Assembly: GCA_016901395.1 (NCBI GenBank) | Contig: JAEAMQ010000079.1 | Location: forward strand, 1 to 41,098 | Direction: 5' to 3' | DNA length: 41,098 nt | From: Prevotella sp. | GTDB taxonomy: Bacteria; Bacteroidota; Bacteroidia; Bacteroidales; Bacteroidaceae | Part shown: positions 39,787-41,098 of the stretch, piece after piece | Layout: each line of letters starts with the position of its first letter | How positions within the stretch are numbered: the stretch's first letter is position 1 | The notes under the pieces: generated by a model | Databases searched by the model: none | What the model was told of the DNA's origin: nothing | The model's input: the letters and a program-made list of their open reading frames with translations, nothing else | Translations under genes and position numbers: made by a program

Positions 39787-41010
39787 ATGGACATTACTGA
39801 AAGATTTATTAATTACACCAAGTTTGATACGCAGTCGGCCGAAGATTCCGAGACTGTGCCCAGTACGTCGAAGCAGTTAATCTTTGCCAAGTATTTAAAG
39901 GAAGAACTCGAACGCGAGGGGCTGCGTGAGGTGGAAATGGACGATATGGGCTATATTTATGCCACTTTGCCATCGAATACCAAAAAGAAAACCCCAACCA
40001 TAGGATTTATTTCTCACTATGATACTGCGCTCGATGCCAGCGGAGCCAATGTAAACGCCCGTGTCATCAAGAATTATGACGGTGGCGACATTGAGTTGAG
40101 GCCGGGCATGATCTCGTCTCCAAAGAAGTTTCCGGAGCTGTTGTCCCACAAGGGTGAGGACATCATCGTGACCGACGGAACGACGCTTCTCGGTGCCGAC
40201 GACAAGGCCGGCATAGCCGAAATAGTGCAGGCCATGTGCTATCTGCGCGACCACGATGAAATCAAGCATGGTGATATCCGTGTGGGTTTCAATCCTGACG
40301 AGGAGATCGGAAAAGGTGCCCATCACTTCGATGTGGAGAAATTCGGATGTGAGTGGGCCTATACGATGGACGGTGGCGATATCGGCGACCTGGAGTATGA
40401 GAACTTCAATGCTGCCGGAGCGAAGGTGAAGATCAAGGGTGTGAGTGTGCATACAGGTTACGCCAAGGACAAAATGGTGAACGCCAGCCGCTTGGCCTGT
40501 GAGTTCAACAGCTATATCCCCGAGACCGAGATACCCGAAACGACCGAGGGGTATCAGGGATTCTACCATCTGTTAGGCATTGAGAGCCATTGCGAGGAGG
40601 CTAAGCTGAGCTATATTATCCGCGACCACGACCGCAAGAAGTTTGAAGATCGTAAGGACTTCTTCGAGGATATTGCCCGTCAGATGAATGAGAAGTATGG
40701 CGAAGGCACGGTGAGCGTGGAACTGAAAGACCAGTATTACAACATGAAGGAGAAGATAGACCCCAACATGTATGTCATAGATATTGTGTTGAAGGCTATG
40801 CAGGACAGTGGCGTGACACCCAAGGTGGAGCCCATTCGTGGTGGTACCGATGGTGCACAGCTGAGTTTCCGCGGACTGCCATGCCCCAATATCTTTGCTG
40901 GTGGAGTCAATTTCCACGGCCCATACGAGTTTGTCTCGGTGCAGGTCATGGAGAAGGCGGTGCAGGTTATCGCCCGTATCTGCGAAATCACCGGCACGTT
41001 TAACGACTGA
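39787..41010 (+). CDS. pepT: Peptidase T (tripeptide aminopeptidase)
   Basis: The 407-residue cytoplasmic M20 metallopeptidase removes the N-terminal residue from tripeptides. It shows the first metal motif SHYDTA (HxD near residue 78), GADDKAG (bridging Asp), [10 protein letters not shown] (catalytic Glu pair), VSVHTGYAK in the lid domain, IRGGTDGA and the final [11 protein letters not shown] with the last metal His. The ATG at 39787 gives the usual [15 protein letters not shown] start; the longer reading reaches into the gap after the tRNA. It may be read through from the tRNA promoter, since no separate promoter is clear. Confidence 0.95.
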   Translation: MDITERFINYTKFDTQSAEDSETVPSTSKQLIFAKYLKEELEREGLREVEMDDMGYIYATLPSNTKKKTPTIGFISHYDTALDASGANVNARVIKNYDGGDIELRPGMISSPKKFPELLSHKGEDIIVTDGTTLLGADDKAGIAEIVQAMCYLRDHDEIKHGDIRVGFNPDEEIGKGAHHFDVEKFGCEWAYTMDGGDIGDLEYENFNAAGAKVKIKGVSVHTGYAKDKMVNASRLACEFNSYIPETEIPETTEGYQGFYHLLGIESHCEEAKLSYIIRDHDRKKFEDRKDFFEDIARQMNEKYGEGTVSVELKDQYYNMKEKIDPNMYVIDIVLKAMQDSGVTPKVEPIRGGTDGAQLSFRGLPCPNIFAGGVNFHGPYEFVSVQVMEKAVQVIARICEITGTFND

Positions 41011-41039
41011 AGAACGTAGCCCTTTCCTCTGTTACTCAC

Positions 41040-41098
41040 AGTCTCTCCCCCGTCTCCTCCCCCGAAGGGAGGGGAGTGATGACCCTCAAGGGTGGGGG
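41040..41098. repeat. REP-like repeat at window end
   Basis: A copy of the C-rich palindrome (CCTCCCCCGAAGGGAGGGGA, then GTGATG) lies just after pepT, runs to the edge of the window and may be cut by it. Confidence 0.6.

Overview
The window looks like chromosomal DNA of a Bacteroidales bacterium, most likely a Prevotella-type organism. Many starts are preceded by the Bacteroidetes sigma factor -7 box (TAnnTTTG), sometimes with a TTTG-like -33 box about 19-20 nt upstream, and start codons rarely have a purine-rich ribosome site. There are many lipoproteins with a Cys lipobox, a Bacteroidetes-type LptD, a TonB-dependent receptor followed by lipoproteins, a type B L31, and a lysine exporter split into two genes. 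The genus is inference; no rRNA is present.

Layout. Positions 250-10390 hold a lipoprotein (minus strand), a carboxyltransferase-type carboxylase with a biotin-less biotinyl-like tail, an HD phosphohydrolase, LptD, two PLP enzymes of sulfur amino acid metabolism, and the split LysO. Positions 10391-12178 are a repeat-dense gap without genes. Next come minus-strand udk, a uracil-DNA-glycosylase-family gene and a secreted EEP nuclease/phosphatase. The EEP gene is divergent from a three-gene operon of a TonB-dependent receptor and two lipoproteins with predicted OB-fold-like (DUF5689/DUF6359-type) domains. Then follow rpmE2 and a lipoprotein NUC1-type DNA/RNA endonuclease. Two small lipoproteins, a glutathione peroxidase and thioredoxin reductase precede a second repeat-rich gap (24250-25276).

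Positions 25277-34766 are a long minus-strand run, transcribed in the order DUF4369 lipoprotein, pyrC, MetH-activation-domain protein, metallophosphoesterase, plsC-type acyltransferase, DPM-synthase-type glycosyltransferase, mfd. A membrane protein overlaps a divIC/ftsB-like gene, which is divergent from dnaX. asnA, tRNA-Arg(CCG) and pepT close the window.

How genes may work together. The strongest candidate for a little-described system is 13840-21148: two exported nucleases, an outer-membrane TonB receptor and two surface lipoproteins with OB-fold-like domains, which reads like a locus for binding, cutting and importing extracellular nucleic acid. Housekeeping pairs include GPx with thioredoxin reductase, and the two PLP enzymes of the homocysteine/cystathionine type.

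The other notable theme is repeats. REP-like GC-rich palindromes occur mostly as inverted pairs (REPIN-like), and some lie in frame inside genes (mfd, and the N-terminus of the UDG-family gene). A separate family of 17-bp palindromes at 22-bp period occurs at three of the four convergent gene junctions and nowhere else that I saw.
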